A DNA stretch of 64,000 nucleotides from Cyanobium sp. M30B3 (GTDB lineage: Bacteria; Cyanobacteriota; Cyanobacteriia; PCC-6307; Cyanobiaceae), in the NCBI GenBank assembly GCA_018399015.1, contig CP073761.1, positions 1,674,001-1,738,000 on the forward strand, read 5' to 3'. The notes below the pieces were generated by a model that ran no database searches, had not been told where the DNA came from, and saw only the letters and a program-made list of their open reading frames with translations. Each line of letters starts with the position of its first letter. The stretch's first letter is position 1. This document shows positions 1 to 9,916 of this stretch, piece by piece. The position numbers and the translations under genes are program-made.

Positions 1-496
1 GGAAGCGCTCGGCGACGGGCCCGAACTCCGGCCGCGACTGCTCGTCAAACAGCACCCGGCCCTTCTGGGTGAGCAGCCGGGCCTGCTCGCTGAGCTGGGG
101 GTCTGTGAACAGGGGGTCGCCCGGCTCAAAGCCCAGGGTGAGGATCGAGCGGGTGGAGCGGGTGTCCGGGTTGCGCCAGAGGAGCAGATTCCAGTGCACC
201 GGCGTGATGCCGCGCACCTCTGGATCGGCCATCGCCTGCACCAGCCGGCGGCGGGGAAAGGCGGCCATGCCGATCGAACTCATGGTGCGCGGGCTGATCA
301 GCACCAGATCGGCAGCGAACTGGCGGTGCACCGTGACGCTGGCCTCGAACAGGCCATCGCGGAAGCCCAGCTGCATGAACATCAGGATCCCGGCAAAGGC
401 GATGCCTGCCAGGGCCACCGCCAACCGCACCGGCTGGCGGGTCAGCAACAGCCAGGCCAGGGGAATCCGCCGGGACGGCCAGAGGCGGTCGAACAT
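1..496 (-). CDS. devC: DevC-type ABC transporter permease, partial
   Basis: This is the N-terminal part of a permease of the DevC (MacB/FtsX-like) family; the rest lies beyond the left edge. The visible ~165 residues start [20 protein letters not shown], followed by one strong membrane helix (about residues 25-45) and the start of a periplasmic domain with the typical VHRQFAADLVLISPRTM stretch. DevBCA systems export glycolipids or other envelope compounds through a TolC-like outer channel. The ATG overlaps the stop of the upstream membrane-fusion gene (TGATG), so the two are translationally coupled. In a unicellular picocyanobacterium the substrate is unknown. The family call is firm; the exported compound cannot be read from the sequence. 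Confidence 0.85.
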   Translation of the reverse strand, partial: MFDRLWPSRRIPLAWLLLTRQPVRLAVALAGIAFAGILMFMQLGFRDGLFEASVTVHRQFAADLVLISPRTMSSIGMAAFPRRRLVQAMADPEVRGITPVHWNLLLWRNPDTRSTRSILTLGFEPGDPLFTDPQLSEQARLLTQKGRVLFDEQSRPEFGPVAERF

Positions 497-1407
497 CAGG
501 GCTGGAAGCGGGCGATCACCTTCAGGCCACTGAGGGCGCGCACCCGCTGGGCGGACTCCGGCTCGAGGCCCACCCGCACCTCCACGATGCGGGCATCGGC
601 GTCCTGGGTGGGGTCGGTGGCCAGCACCTCCCGCTGGCGCACCTGGGGACTGATGCGCAGCACCTGGCCCTGCAGGTTGCCCTCAAACCCGCCGTGTTCG
701 CTGGTGAGGGTCACGGCCTGGCCCGGCCGCACCCGGGCGATGTCGCTCTCATACACCTCCACCAGGGCCTCCATGCGGTGGCTGGCCCCCAGCTCCAGTA
801 CGCCCTGATCACCGGGGCGTTCGCCCTCGCGGGCATGCAGGCGCAGCACGGTGCCAGCGATCGGCGCCCGCAGGTCGGTGAGCTCCAGCTCCGCTTCCGT
901 CTTGTCCAGCTCCGCCCTGGCCTCCAGTAGCTCACCCTGCAGCGCCAACAGCTCGGTTTCGCGGCCGTCAAGGTCGGCGCTGGCGATGGCGCCGCTGCGG
1001 GCCAGGCGCCGGTAGCGCTCGATATCCCGGCGCTGCAGGCTCAGCCGGGAGTCAAGGTTGCTGATCCGGGCCTGCAGGAGCCGCTGTTGGGCCAGCAGCG
1101 AGGGGGCTGTGTCGAACTGGGCCAGCAACTGGCCCGCCGTGACGCTCTGGCCTTCGCGCACCAGCAGGCGGGTGAGGCGTGGACTGCCGCCGATGCCGCT
1201 GATCGGCGCGGCCACACGGCGGATCTCACCGCGGGGATCGAGGCGGCCGAGGGCGGCCACGGCCTCGATCGGCCGGGGCTCGGGGGCGGCGGGTGGCGCA
1301 CTGGCGGCGGGGGTGCGGGGCTGGAGCAGCAGGCGAGAGGCCCCCACACCGGCGAGCAGCAGCAGGACCGCTGCGCCGGCCAGCACCAGCGGCCTGGGCG
1401 CGCTCAA
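496..1407 (-). CDS. devB: DevB/HlyD-type membrane fusion protein
   Basis: This is the periplasmic adaptor of a DevBCA-type tripartite exporter, 303 residues. It has an N-terminal membrane anchor (about residues 5-25), then a lipoyl/biotinyl-like half motif ([28 protein letters not shown]). A long coiled-coil hairpin rich in Leu, Gln and Arg follows, then the second lipoyl half ([18 protein letters not shown]) and a beta-barrel domain. The start is taken as a TTG that overlaps the stop of pcyA in a TTGA arrangement; the same frame stays open far upstream only as a shadow of pcyA. It overlaps devC at its 3' end. The ATP-binding subunit (devA) would be expected beyond the left edge. Confidence 0.85.
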   Translation of the reverse strand: MSAPRPLVLAGAAVLLLLAGVGASRLLLQPRTPAASAPPAAPEPRPIEAVAALGRLDPRGEIRRVAAPISGIGGSPRLTRLLVREGQSVTAGQLLAQFDTAPSLLAQQRLLQARISNLDSRLSLQRRDIERYRRLARSGAIASADLDGRETELLALQGELLEARAELDKTEAELELTDLRAPIAGTVLRLHAREGERPGDQGVLELGASHRMEALVEVYESDIARVRPGQAVTLTSEHGGFEGNLQGQVLRISPQVRQREVLATDPTQDADARIVEVRVGLEPESAQRVRALSGLKVIARFQP

Positions 1408-2141
1408 GGCCGCGGTGGATCGTCGAAGAGCAGCTCCTCGATGTAGCGGTCGGCCCAGGCGGGATCGAAGGCCTTCTCGAGCACCCGGCGGGTTTTGTCG
1501 TTTTGTTTCTGTTGCTTGCAATAGCGGAGCTGGCCCTGCCATCGCGCAACGGTAGTCGGATCGTCGGCAGCCGCGACAGGCACGCTGCGGCAAGCTGCGG
1601 CCAGAATCGCCAGGATTTCGCCCACTTCCTCCACGAACTGGCGGTCTTCGCCTGGCCCCGCCGGGCGCACGAAGCGCACGTGACGGGAGAAGATCGAGCC
1701 CCAGGGCGGCAGCTCGCGCGGCTGGCTGTAGCAGCGGGGGGGGCGGGCGGCGAGGGCGGCGTCGATGGCCTCCGGCAGCACGCCGCGCACCGGTGAGAGG
1801 TCCACGATCGCCGCCGAGACCCCGGCAGGCGTGGCCACGATGTCGGCGCCGAACACCGGCAGGTCGCAGCGGGGATCGGGAAACCACACGCAGTGGAGGA
1901 TCTGCAGGCCGGCACCGAGGCGGGCCGTTTCCAGGTGCAGCTTGCGCAGGCCCCGGCACCGCCAGAGCTCGTTGCGGATGAACAGGTGCTCGCCGTCGAG
2001 GCTGCCGCTGATCGCCTCCAGGTCGGCGGCCACGGGCAACGGCTCCAGCTCCGGCAGGTCCCGCCAGGCCGCCCGGATCCGTTCCGCCAGCGCCTCCACC
2101 AGGGGATGGAGCTCCAGGGATTGGGCCTTCGGGGAACTCAC
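1404..2141 (-). CDS. pcyA: Phycocyanobilin:ferredoxin oxidoreductase
   Basis: PcyA makes the four-electron, ferredoxin-dependent reduction of biliverdin IXalpha to phycocyanobilin, the chromophore of phycobiliproteins. The 245-residue product matches the family in length and motifs: [10 protein letters not shown] carries the Glu equivalent to Glu76 of the Synechocystis enzyme, [10 protein letters not shown] the His88 equivalent, and PVFGADIVA the catalytic Asp105 equivalent. [10 protein letters not shown] and the C-terminal [13 protein letters not shown] block are also typical. I chose the GTG at 2141 because it gives the usual family length beginning just before [10 protein letters not shown]. 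In-frame ATGs at 2192 and 2207 would run into the divergent peptidase start. It precedes devB with a 4-base overlap, an unexpected partner. Confidence 0.93.
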   Translation of the reverse strand: MSSPKAQSLELHPLVEALAERIRAAWRDLPELEPLPVAADLEAISGSLDGEHLFIRNELWRCRGLRKLHLETARLGAGLQILHCVWFPDPRCDLPVFGADIVATPAGVSAAIVDLSPVRGVLPEAIDAALAARPPRCYSQPRELPPWGSIFSRHVRFVRPAGPGEDRQFVEEVGEILAILAAACRSVPVAAADDPTTVARWQGQLRYCKQQKQNDKTRRVLEKAFDPAWADRYIEELLFDDPPRP

Positions 2142-2191
2142 CACAGCCGCGCCAGCCAGCAGAATGCGGATCTTGCCACGTCCTCCCCTCA

Positions 2192-3475
2192 TTGCCCTTG
2201 GCCCCACCCCCGGCTCGCCTGCCCGGTCTGCAGGCCCCCGCCATCCGCCGGCTGGGTAACGGCGCCCAGGTGGTGACCCTGAACCTGGCCGATGCGCCGC
2301 TGGTGTGTGTGGACTTCTGGTGCCGGGCGGGAAGCCTGTTTGAAACCGCCGAGGAGAGCGGCATGGCCCACTTCCTCGAGCACATGGTGTTCAAGGGCAG
2401 TCGCCAGCTGGAGCCAGGGGAATTCGACTGGCGGATCGAGGCCCTGGGCGGCAGCAGCAATGCCGCCACTGGCTTCGATGACGTGCACTATCACGTGCTG
2501 ATTCCGCCCGAGGCAGCGGCCGAGGCGGTGAGCCTGCTCCTCGACCTGGTGCTCGAGCCCCGGCTGGACGCCGAGGCCTTCGCCATGGAACGGCAGGTGG
2601 TGCTGGAGGAGCTGGCCCAGAGTGAGGACCAGCCCGACGAGGTGGCCCTGCAGCGGCTGCTCGGCGCCGGTTGCGGCACCCATGCCTACGGCCAGGCCAT
2701 CCTCGGCCGGCGCGAGGCCCTGCTCAGCCACACCCCCGCCGCCATGGCCGCCTTCCAGCAGCGGCTCTACCGGGCGGAGCGCTGTGTGCTGAGCCTGGCC
2801 GGCCCCCTGGATCCCGAGCTGCCCCACAGCCGCGCCATCGCCGCGGCGATCGCTGCCAGCCCGCTGGCCCGGCTCGTGCAGGGCGGCGGCGATGCCCCCG
2901 TGCCAAGCCTGGCGGTGCGCCCGGGGGAACACCGCCTGGCCCTGCCGCGGCTGGAGTCGGCCCGGCTGCTGATGCTCTGGGCCCTGCCACCCGCCCACGA
3001 CCTGCGCCTGGTGATGGGCGCCGACCTGCTCACCAGCCTGCTGGCGGAGGGGCGCCGCAGCCGGCTGGTGGACCGCCTGCGGGAGCAGCTGCGCCTGGTG
3101 GAGAGCATCGACCTGGATCTGCACGTGCTGGAGTGCGGCAGCCTGGCCCTGCTGGAGGCAATCGGCGATCCGCAGGATCTGCCGGCGATCCGCACGGAGG
3201 TGGAGGTGGCGCTGCGCCAGCTGGCGGAACTGCCGATCCCGGCGACGGAATGGCAACGCACCCAGCGGTTGGTGGCCAACGGCTATCGCTTCGCCCTGGA
3301 GTCGGCGGGCGGGGTGGCCGCCGCCCTGGCCAGCCAGCAGCTCTGGCAGCACCCCTGGAGCCTGGAGGAGCCCTTGCATGCCCTGGAGCAGTGGGACAGC
3401 GAGGCCCTGCAGCGCCTGTGCCTGCCCTGGCTGGCGCCGGAGCGGGCCTGCGTGCTGGAGGCGGTGCCCGCATGA
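2192..3475 (+). CDS. M16 family zinc peptidase, catalytic-type subunit
   Basis: This is an insulinase/pitrilysin-family (M16) protein of 427 residues. The inverted zinc motif HFLEH is present near residue 66, with the downstream Glu in the VVLEELAQ region; these are the zinc ligands and general base of active M16 subunits. The N-terminal frame begins at a TTG at 2192 (another TTG lies 6 bases on); no ATG occurs before the catalytic motif. The following gene is a paralogue without the motif and starts inside this stop codon (ATGA), so the two probably form a heterodimeric peptidase of the kind common in cyanobacteria. Substrate unknown; processing of peptides or signal sequences is possible. 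Confidence 0.88.
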   Translation: MPLAPPPARLPGLQAPAIRRLGNGAQVVTLNLADAPLVCVDFWCRAGSLFETAEESGMAHFLEHMVFKGSRQLEPGEFDWRIEALGGSSNAATGFDDVHYHVLIPPEAAAEAVSLLLDLVLEPRLDAEAFAMERQVVLEELAQSEDQPDEVALQRLLGAGCGTHAYGQAILGRREALLSHTPAAMAAFQQRLYRAERCVLSLAGPLDPELPHSRAIAAAIAASPLARLVQGGGDAPVPSLAVRPGEHRLALPRLESARLLMLWALPPAHDLRLVMGADLLTSLLAEGRRSRLVDRLREQLRLVESIDLDLHVLECGSLALLEAIGDPQDLPAIRTEVEVALRQLAELPIPATEWQRTQRLVANGYRFALESAGGVAAALASQQLWQHPWSLEEPLHALEQWDSEALQRLCLPWLAPERACVLEAVPA

Positions 3476-4764
3476 CCAGCCCCTGGAGAAGCGCCACCCT
3501 GCCGGGGGGCCTGCCCCTGGTGTCGATGGAACGGCCTGGGGCGGGCCTGCTGGCCGCCCGGCTGTGGATCCGCGGCGGCAGCAGTCACGACCCCCAGGGC
3601 CAGCGCGGCGCCATGCAACTGCTGGCCGGCACGATGACCCGCGGGGCCGGCCCGCTGGATGCCGATGCCCTGGCGGAACTGGTGGAGGGCCGGGGCGCCG
3701 CCCTGCGGGCGGAAGCCGGCGAAGACGCCCTGGTGATCAGCCTCAAGTGCGCCAGCAGCGACGCCGCCGATCTGCTGCCGCTGCTGCCGCTGATGGCCAG
3801 CGCCCCCACCCTGGAGCCGGCCCAGGTGGACCTGGAGCGGGACCTGAACCTGCAGAACCTGCAGCGCCAGCAGGAGGACCCCTTTCAGCTGGCCCACGAT
3901 CGCCTGCGCCAGCAGCTCTATGGCCAGGGGCCCTACGGCCACGATCCCCTTGGAGTGGCGGAAGACCTGGAACGGCTGCAGGCGGCCCAGCTCCAGCCCC
4001 TGGTGGAGCGGCTGGGGCGTGAGGGGGCCGTGATGGTGCTCTGCGGTGATCTCGAGCAGGTACCCCTGGCGCCCTTGCAGGCCAGCCTGCAGGCCCACCC
4101 CGTGCGCACCAGGGCAACCCGCCGGCAGGAGGGCCCCGCTGCCGAGCCAGGCGAACGCCTGGGGGTGCAGGAACAGGACACCGAACAGCTGGTGCTGATG
4201 CTGGGCTGCGCCACCGTGCCCCTGGGCCACGGGGACGCCCTGGCCCTGCGCCTGCTGCAGGCCCACCTGGGGCTGGGAATGTCCAGTCGCCTGTTCGTGC
4301 TGCTGCGGGAGGAGCGGGGCCTGGCCTACGACGTGGGCGTGCACATGCCGGCCCGCTGCGGTGCCACCCCCTTCGTGTGGCACCTCTCCACCTCGGCGGA
4401 GCGGGCCGCAGAGGCCTGCGCCTGCGTTCTGGACGAATGGCAGCGGCTGCTGCAGGAACCCCTGAGCCAGCAGGACCTTGACCTGGCCCGGGCCAAGTTC
4501 CGAGGGCAGGATGCGATGGGCCGCCAGACCTGCGGCCAGCTGGCGGATCGCCAGGCCCTGGTGCTCGGCTACGGGCTCGGCGAAAACCATGTGGAGGAAA
4601 CGCTCAGGCGGGCGGAGCAGGTGCAACCCGAGCAGCTGCTGGCGGCGGCGAGACGCTGGCTGGCCAGGCCCCATCTCAGCCTCTGCGGGCCCGCCGCCGC
4701 CCTGCAGGCAGCCGAGCGCGCCTGGCGACAGGGCCAGGTGGGGCTGGCGGATGGGTCAGTCTGA
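3472..4764 (+). CDS. M16 family peptidase-like protein, non-catalytic partner
   Basis: This is a 430-residue M16 fold protein coupled to the preceding gene by a 4-base ATGA overlap. At the position where the zinc motif should be, the sequence reads GAMQLLAGTMTRG, so HxxEH is lost. The C-terminal half keeps the arginine/tyrosine pattern (LLREERGLAYDVGV) that in M16 enzymes contributes to substrate binding. This matches the usual arrangement of one zinc-bearing and one substrate-binding subunit. Its 3' end overlaps the convergent sipA by 9 bases. Membership in the family is clear; the substrate is not. Confidence 0.86.
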   Translation: MTSPWRSATLPGGLPLVSMERPGAGLLAARLWIRGGSSHDPQGQRGAMQLLAGTMTRGAGPLDADALAELVEGRGAALRAEAGEDALVISLKCASSDAADLLPLLPLMASAPTLEPAQVDLERDLNLQNLQRQQEDPFQLAHDRLRQQLYGQGPYGHDPLGVAEDLERLQAAQLQPLVERLGREGAVMVLCGDLEQVPLAPLQASLQAHPVRTRATRRQEGPAAEPGERLGVQEQDTEQLVLMLGCATVPLGHGDALALRLLQAHLGLGMSSRLFVLLREERGLAYDVGVHMPARCGATPFVWHLSTSAERAAEACACVLDEWQRLLQEPLSQQDLDLARAKFRGQDAMGRQTCGQLADRQALVLGYGLGENHVEETLRRAEQVQPEQLLAAARRWLARPHLSLCGPAAALQAAERAWRQGQVGLADGSV

Positions 4765-5025
4765 AATCGGGGAGCACTGATCGGCGGCCAGCAGAAAGGT
4801 TCCCCGCCGAAAGCGCACCGCCAGCTGGCCCAGGGCCCGCACTTCCACCACCTGCCCCTGTTCCTCCACGCCGATCAGATCCGGGGGCCGCAGCATGGGC
4901 ATCGGGTCGGCCGTCTTGAGGTAGGCGGGCCGCTGCCGCAGCCGCACCACCGTGCCCAGGTCCAGGCCGGCGGTGCCTTCGGCAGCGGGGGGAGTGACCT
5001 CAGCGGATGGAGGATCGGGCTGCAC
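4756..5025 (-). CDS. sipA: SipA-like regulatory protein (DUF3148)
   Basis: This is a small 89-residue protein with the SipA/DUF3148 core: VVRLRQRPAYLKTADPMPM followed by LRPPDLIGVEEQG and VRFRRGTFLLAADQ, an SH3-like fold. In cyanobacteria SipA binds the histidine kinase NblS and stimulates its activity, linking to light and nutrient stress responses. The first 25 residues are a Pro/Ala-rich extension before the conserved core; a shorter start is possible but no better ATG is present. It is convergent with the M16 pair and divergent from bioY. Confidence 0.85.
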   Translation of the reverse strand: MQPDPPSAEVTPPAAEGTAGLDLGTVVRLRQRPAYLKTADPMPMLRPPDLIGVEEQGQVVEVRALGQLAVRFRRGTFLLAADQCSPISD

Positions 5026-5125
5026 GGGAGCTCAGGGGTGCACAGGATGGGCTGAAGGCTAGGAGGGCCTGGGGAGCTGACCTGGGGCGCCCCAGGCGGC
5101 AGACTGTCGCCAGCTTGAACCTGGG

Positions 5126-5704
5126 TTGTTGCGGGCGCTGGCCAACTGGAGTGGAGCCCTTGCCGGGCTGATGCTGATCCTGGTGGGGGGACTGATCCAG
5201 GCGGCTGTGCCCTGGCCGAGCGGCGGCGGGCAGTGGGAGGTGGCCCCGCTACCGATCACCCTGCAGGTGCCGGCCCTGCTGCTCACGGGCCTGGTGTGCG
5301 GCCCCCGCAGCGCCCTGTTGGCGGCGGTGGGTTACCTGAGCCTGGGGCTGTTCCAGCTGCCGGTGTTCCATGGCGGGGGGGGCAGTTCCTATCTGCTGGA
5401 TCCCGGCTTCGGCTATCTGGCCGGCTTCCTGCCCGCTGGCTGGCTGGTGGGCAAGCTGGCCCGGCAAGCGGGCATGAATGATCCGCTGAATCTGGCGGCC
5501 AGTGCCGTGGTGGGCCTGGGGGTGATCCAGGTGTGCGGCTTGCTCAATCTGCTGCTGGGCAGCCTGGCGGGCCGCTGGAGCCAGCCCTTCCAGGAACTGC
5601 TGGTGCGCTATACCCTCGCTCCCCTGCCCTCCCTGCTGCTGCTCTGCTGTGCTGTGGCGGCCCTGGCCGCCGGGCTGCGCCGGCTGTTGTTTGTGCAAAC
5701 CTGA
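5126..5704 (+). CDS. bioY: BioY-family biotin transporter S component
   Basis: This is a 192-residue integral membrane protein with about six hydrophobic helices and the BioY pattern: PLPITLQVPALLLTGLVCGP in the N-terminal half, then GYLSLGLFQLPVFHGGGG and a DPGFGYLAGFLPAG segment. BioY is the substrate-binding S component for biotin uptake, working alone or with an energy-coupling-factor module; no ECF ATPase is nearby. The start is a TTG, with an adjacent in-frame codon also possible. The downstream lspA begins 9 bases after the stop, suggesting cotranscription. Confidence 0.87.
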   Translation: MLRALANWSGALAGLMLILVGGLIQAAVPWPSGGGQWEVAPLPITLQVPALLLTGLVCGPRSALLAAVGYLSLGLFQLPVFHGGGGSSYLLDPGFGYLAGFLPAGWLVGKLARQAGMNDPLNLAASAVVGLGVIQVCGLLNLLLGSLAGRWSQPFQELLVRYTLAPLPSLLLLCCAVAALAAGLRRLLFVQT

Positions 5705-5713
5705 AGGGCTGCC

Positions 5714-6226
5714 ATGCCCCCTTCTCCTGCCATGTCTGCCCCCGCCAGTGCCGTGGCCGTGAGGCGTCGGGTGTGTTTCAGCACGGCGGCGCTGGTGGTG
5801 CTGGCCGACCAATTCAGCAAGGCGTGGGCCACCCGGGCCCTGCCCGGTGCCGGCAGCCAGCCACTGATCCCCGGCCTGATCGATCTCTACTACACCACCA
5901 ACACGGGTGCGGCGTTCAGTCTGTTCACCGGGTCCACCCGGGTGCTGGGAGCGGTGAGCCTGCTGGTGGCCGTGGCCGTGACCTGGTGGATTCTCAACAG
6001 CGGCCGCCGCGGACTGCCGCTGAGCAGGGCGCTGGCCCTGGGCTTTCTGCTGGGCGGCGCCATCGGCAACGGCATCGATCGCTGGCGGCTGGGGGCGGTG
6101 ATCGATTTCCTGGCCCTGGTGCCGGTGAACTTCCCGGTGTTCAACATCGCCGATGTGGCCATCAATCTGGCGGTGCTCGGCTTTCTGGTGGACGTGATCC
6201 AGCAGCAGCGGGCCAGCGATGGCTGA
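5714..6226 (+). CDS. lspA: Lipoprotein signal peptidase II
   Basis: This aspartic membrane protease cleaves the signal peptide of diacylglyceryl-modified prolipoproteins. It has 170 residues, four membrane helices and both catalytic-Asp motifs: GGAIGNGIDRW and FNIADVAINLAV. The YYTTNTGAAFSLF stretch of the family is also there. An internal ATG at 5732 is an alternative start. It ends inside the following FHA-PBP gene (8-base overlap), so bioY, lspA and the PBP probably make one envelope-related transcription unit. Confidence 0.93.
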   Translation: MPPSPAMSAPASAVAVRRRVCFSTAALVVLADQFSKAWATRALPGAGSQPLIPGLIDLYYTTNTGAAFSLFTGSTRVLGAVSLLVAVAVTWWILNSGRRGLPLSRALALGFLLGGAIGNGIDRWRLGAVIDFLALVPVNFPVFNIADVAINLAVLGFLVDVIQQQRASDG

Positions 6227-8333
6227 GGCCCTGCTGCTGCTGCACCTGCCGGGAGAGGGCTCGCGCCGGGTGGAGCTGCACAGCGGCGCCTACCGGCTTG
6301 GACGGGACAGCGACTGTGAGATCTGCCTGCCCCATCCCACCGTGAGCCGGCAGCACGGCCTGCTGGAGCGCCGCGGGCGCCACTGGCTGCTGCTGGACAA
6401 CGGCTCCACCAATGGCCTCTGGTGGAACGGCCGCCGGGTGAAGGAGCTGCTGCTCAACGCAGGGGACACGGTGCGCTTCGGCCCCGACCATCTGGCCGGG
6501 GTACCGGAGCTGCAGTTCCACAGCCGCGAGCTCACCCGCCTGGAGCGGCTGGCGCGGCTCGGCAGCCTGGGGATGGCAGCGGTGGCCGCCATCGGCCTGG
6601 CCACCCTCACCCTGGGGACGCTGCAGCTGCCGATCCGCGGCAGCCTGGCGCCGGTGCGGGGCCCCCTGGCCCTCTACGACCGGGAGGGCAAGCCGATCGC
6701 CAGTGCCGAGGGCAAGCGTCACCGGGAGCTGGCGGAGCTGGATGCCTTTCCCAGGGTGCTGGTGGATGCCCTGCTGGCCAGCGAGGACAGCCGCTTCTGG
6801 TGGCATCCGGGGGTGGACCCGATCGGCACGGCCCGCGCCCTGCTCACCAACCTGCTGGGCGGGCGGGTGCTGGAGGGCGGCAGCACGCTCACCCAGCAGC
6901 TGGCCCGCAGCCTCTATCCCGACCAGGTGGGCCAGGGGGAGAGCCTGGGGCGCAAGTGGCGGGAACTGCTGGTGTCGCTCCAGCTGGAAGCGCGCTTCAG
7001 CAAGCGGGATCTGCTGCTCAGCTACCTGAACCGCGTGTACCTGGGGGCGGGCTGGGGATTCGAGGATGCCAGCCGCCACTACTTCGGCAAGTCGGCCGGC
7101 AAACTGGAGCTGCCGGAGGCGGCTCTGCTGGTTGGGCTGCTGCCCTCGCCCAACGGCTACGACCCCTGCTTCGACGCCCAGGCCGCCCTCGATGCCCGCA
7201 ACCGGGTGCTGGCCAAGATGGTGGACACCGGTCGCATCTCCGCGGACGCGGGGCGCCGGGCCCGGCGCAGCCCGGTGCAGCTGAGTCCAGAAGCCTGCCG
7301 CGACCAGCAGCGGCGCCGCGGAGCGCCGTTCTACACCGACCAGGTGCGGCGCGATCTGCAGAGCCAGGTGGGGGACGAGGTGGCGGCCGAGGGCAACTTC
7401 CTGGTGGATACCCATCTCAACCCGCAGCTGCAGGCCACGGTGGAGCGGCTGCTGCGCCGGCGGATCAACAGCAGCAGCAGCCTGGGGGTGAGCGAGGGGG
7501 CGGTGGTGGTGCTCGACGCCCGCAACGGCGGCATCCTGGCGGTGGCCGGCGGTCGCGACTACAGCCAGAGCCAGTTCAACCGGGCCACCATGGCCCAGCG
7601 CCAGCCCGGCAGCACCTTCAAGCTCTTTCCCTATCTGGTGGCCCTGGAGCGGGGCATCAAGGTCACCGATCCGGTGGCCTGTGGGCAGCTCCGGTGGCGG
7701 GGGCAGACCTTCAGCAGCGACTGCGGGGGCACCCTCTCGCTGGTGAGTGCCTTTGCCCGCAGCAGCAACACCGCCGCCCTGCGCCTGGCCCAGCGGGTGG
7801 GTCTGGAGGCGGTGGTGCAGAAGGCCCGCGACCTGGGCATCGTCAGCCCCCTGGCCGCCGTGCCGGGGCTAGCCCTGGGGCAGAGCGAGGTGACGCTGCT
7901 GGAACTCACCGCCGCCTACGCGGCCGTGGCCAATGGCGGCACCTGGTACGCCCCCTCCACCATCCGCCAGGTGATTGACGGCGAAACCTGCCAGGAGGAC
8001 GACCGGGCCCGTTGCCGCAAAGCCAGCGGGCCCACCGCCACGGCTGCCCCCGGACGGCGGGCGATGCAGCAGGCCACCGCCCGGAGCATGCAGGAACTGC
8101 TGCGCAGCGTGGTACGCGCCGGGACCGGCCAGGCCGCCTCGGTTGGGGGCCAGGAGGGTGGCAAGACAGGCACCACCAACGACAGCCGCGACCTGCTGTT
8201 CGTGGGCTACGACCCCAGAAAGCAGTGGGTGATGGGGATCTGGCTGGGCAACGACGACAACAGCCCCACCCGAGCCAGCAGCGCGCTGGCGGCGGGTCTG
8301 TGGGGCGAGATCATGCGCGCCAGCGGCTCCTAG
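6219..8333 (+). CDS. Bifunctional penicillin-binding protein with N-terminal FHA domain
   Basis: This is a class A penicillin-binding protein of 704 residues fused to a cytosolic FHA domain. FHA: about residues 20-95 with GRDSDCEI, SRQH and NGSTNGLWWNG. A transmembrane helix lies at about 113-132. Glycosyltransferase family 51 domain: EDSRFWWHPGVDPIGTARA and GGSTLTQQLARSL (about 185-240). Transpeptidase: active-site STFK in QPGSTFKLFPY, SSN in ARSSNTAALR, and GGKTGTTND. It should polymerise and cross-link peptidoglycan at the membrane, with the FHA domain reading phosphothreonine on a partner, so Ser/Thr kinase control is inferred. It overlaps lspA by 8 bases. Confidence 0.92.
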   Translation: MAEALLLLHLPGEGSRRVELHSGAYRLGRDSDCEICLPHPTVSRQHGLLERRGRHWLLLDNGSTNGLWWNGRRVKELLLNAGDTVRFGPDHLAGVPELQFHSRELTRLERLARLGSLGMAAVAAIGLATLTLGTLQLPIRGSLAPVRGPLALYDREGKPIASAEGKRHRELAELDAFPRVLVDALLASEDSRFWWHPGVDPIGTARALLTNLLGGRVLEGGSTLTQQLARSLYPDQVGQGESLGRKWRELLVSLQLEARFSKRDLLLSYLNRVYLGAGWGFEDASRHYFGKSAGKLELPEAALLVGLLPSPNGYDPCFDAQAALDARNRVLAKMVDTGRISADAGRRARRSPVQLSPEACRDQQRRRGAPFYTDQVRRDLQSQVGDEVAAEGNFLVDTHLNPQLQATVERLLRRRINSSSSLGVSEGAVVVLDARNGGILAVAGGRDYSQSQFNRATMAQRQPGSTFKLFPYLVALERGIKVTDPVACGQLRWRGQTFSSDCGGTLSLVSAFARSSNTAALRLAQRVGLEAVVQKARDLGIVSPLAAVPGLALGQSEVTLLELTAAYAAVANGGTWYAPSTIRQVIDGETCQEDDRARCRKASGPTATAAPGRRAMQQATARSMQELLRSVVRAGTGQAASVGGQEGGKTGTTNDSRDLLFVGYDPRKQWVMGIWLGNDDNSPTRASSALAAGLWGEIMRASGS

Positions 8334-8345
8334 AACTCCCTTCCC

Positions 8346-9916
8346 TTGAAGCAGCGCACCCGCCTCTGGCTTGCCCTCCTGCTGGCGCTCCTGGCCCTGC
8401 TGGTGGTGGGGATGGTGCTGCAGGCCTTCAACCAGCTGATCTGGCAGCTCAGCAGCGTGCTGCCCTACGGCATGGTGGGGCCGGTGGCCCTGCTGCTGGT
8501 GCTGGCGGCGGCCCTGTTGCTGGGCCAGCTGGCCTGGCCCTGGCTGCGCGACCTGGGGGCGGGGGGCTGGCTCGGGGATCGCAGGGGCCGCGAGGCCAGC
8601 CGGCCAGCGGTGCCACCCCCAGCAGCCGCCGCGACGCCGCCGCCCGCCAGCTGGCCGGCATCGACCAGACCCTGGAGCGCGTGCGCGACAGCGTGGCGCG
8701 GGAGGCCCTGCGCCAGCAGCAGCAGCGCATGGCCGCCGAGCTGGAGCGGGGTGACCTGGTGGTGGTGGTGTTCGGGGTGGGGTCAAGCGGTAAGACCTCC
8801 CTGATCCGCGCCCTGCTGCGGCAGCTGGTGGGCGCGGTGGGAGCGGCGATGGGCTCCACGGCCGGCAGTGAGCGCTACCGGCTGCGGCTGAAGGGGCTGG
8901 AGCGGGGCATCTGGCTGGTGGACACCCCCGGAATCCTTGAGGCGGGCGAGGACGGCACGGGCCGGGAACGCCTGGCCCGCCAGCATGCCGCCAGCGCCGA
9001 CCTGCTGATCCTGGTGGTGGATGGCGATCTGCGGGCGGCCGAGACGGAGCTCTACCAGGCCCTGGCGGGGCTGGGCAAGCGGATGCTGCTGGTGCTGAAC
9101 AAGTGCGACCTGCGCGGCGAGGCTGAGGAGGCCCGGCTGCTGCAGCTGCTGCGCCAGCGCACGGCCGGACTGCTGCAGCCCGCCGACGTGGTGCCGGCCA
9201 GCGCGGCGCCCCAGTCGATCCCCCAGCCCGGCGGGCGGCCCCTGCAGCCGCAGCCGGAGGTGGAGGCGCTGCTGGGCCGGATGGCCCGTGTGCTGCACGC
9301 CGATGGCGAGGAGCTGATCGCCGACAACCTGCTGCTGCAGTCGCGCCAGCTGGGCGAGGCCAGCCGCCGCCTGCTGGCCGAGCAGCGGCGCAGCGATGCT
9401 GAGACGATCGTGGACCGCTACATGTGGATCGGCGCCGGCGTCCTGGCGGCGACTCCCCTGCCGGGCCTGGATCTGCTGGGCGCCGCGGCGGTGAACGCCC
9501 AGATGGTGGTGGAGATCGCCCGGGTCTACGGCATCAGCCTCAGCCGCGCCAGCGCCCAGGAGCTGGCCGTGTCGGTGGGGCGCACCCTGGCTGCCCTCGG
9601 CCTGGTGAAGGGGGGTGTGGGCTTGCTGTCGGCGGCCCTGAGCGTGACTCTGCCGGCCCTGCTGGTGAGCCGGGCGCTGCAGGCGGTGAGCGCGGCCTGG
9701 CTCACCCGGGTGGCCGGGGGCAGCTTCATCACCTATTTCGAGCGTGACCAGGACTGGGGCGATGGCGGCATCCAGGAGGTGGTGCAACAGCACTACAACC
9801 TCGGCCGCCGCGATGGGGCCCTGCGACAGTTTCTGGAGGCCGCCTTCAGCCGGGTGGTGGAGCCCCTGCGGGCGCGGGAGCGGCAACTGCCGCCCCGGCC
9901 CCAGCGGGAGCGCTGA
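8346..9916 (+). CDS. Membrane GTPase with DUF697 domain, frameshifted
   Basis: Two open frames together make one cyanobacterial GTPase. The first (TTG at 8346, two membrane helices, MKQRTRLWLALLL then VGPVALLLVLAAALLLGQ) stays in frame until about 8560-8615. The second frame then carries SSRRDAAARQLAGIDQTLERV and the G domain: P-loop FGVGSSGKTSL, DTPGILEAGE, NKCD. A C-terminal DUF697 part follows with MWIGAGVLAATPLPG and NAQMVVEIARVYG. Rejoining needs one extra base; candidate places are the G runs at 8555-8567 or the C run near 8615. A consensus error or a recent mutation could explain it. If the break is real, an ATG at 8729 could start the soluble part alone. Role unknown; related proteins are linked to membranes or ion homeostasis. 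Confidence 0.8.
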
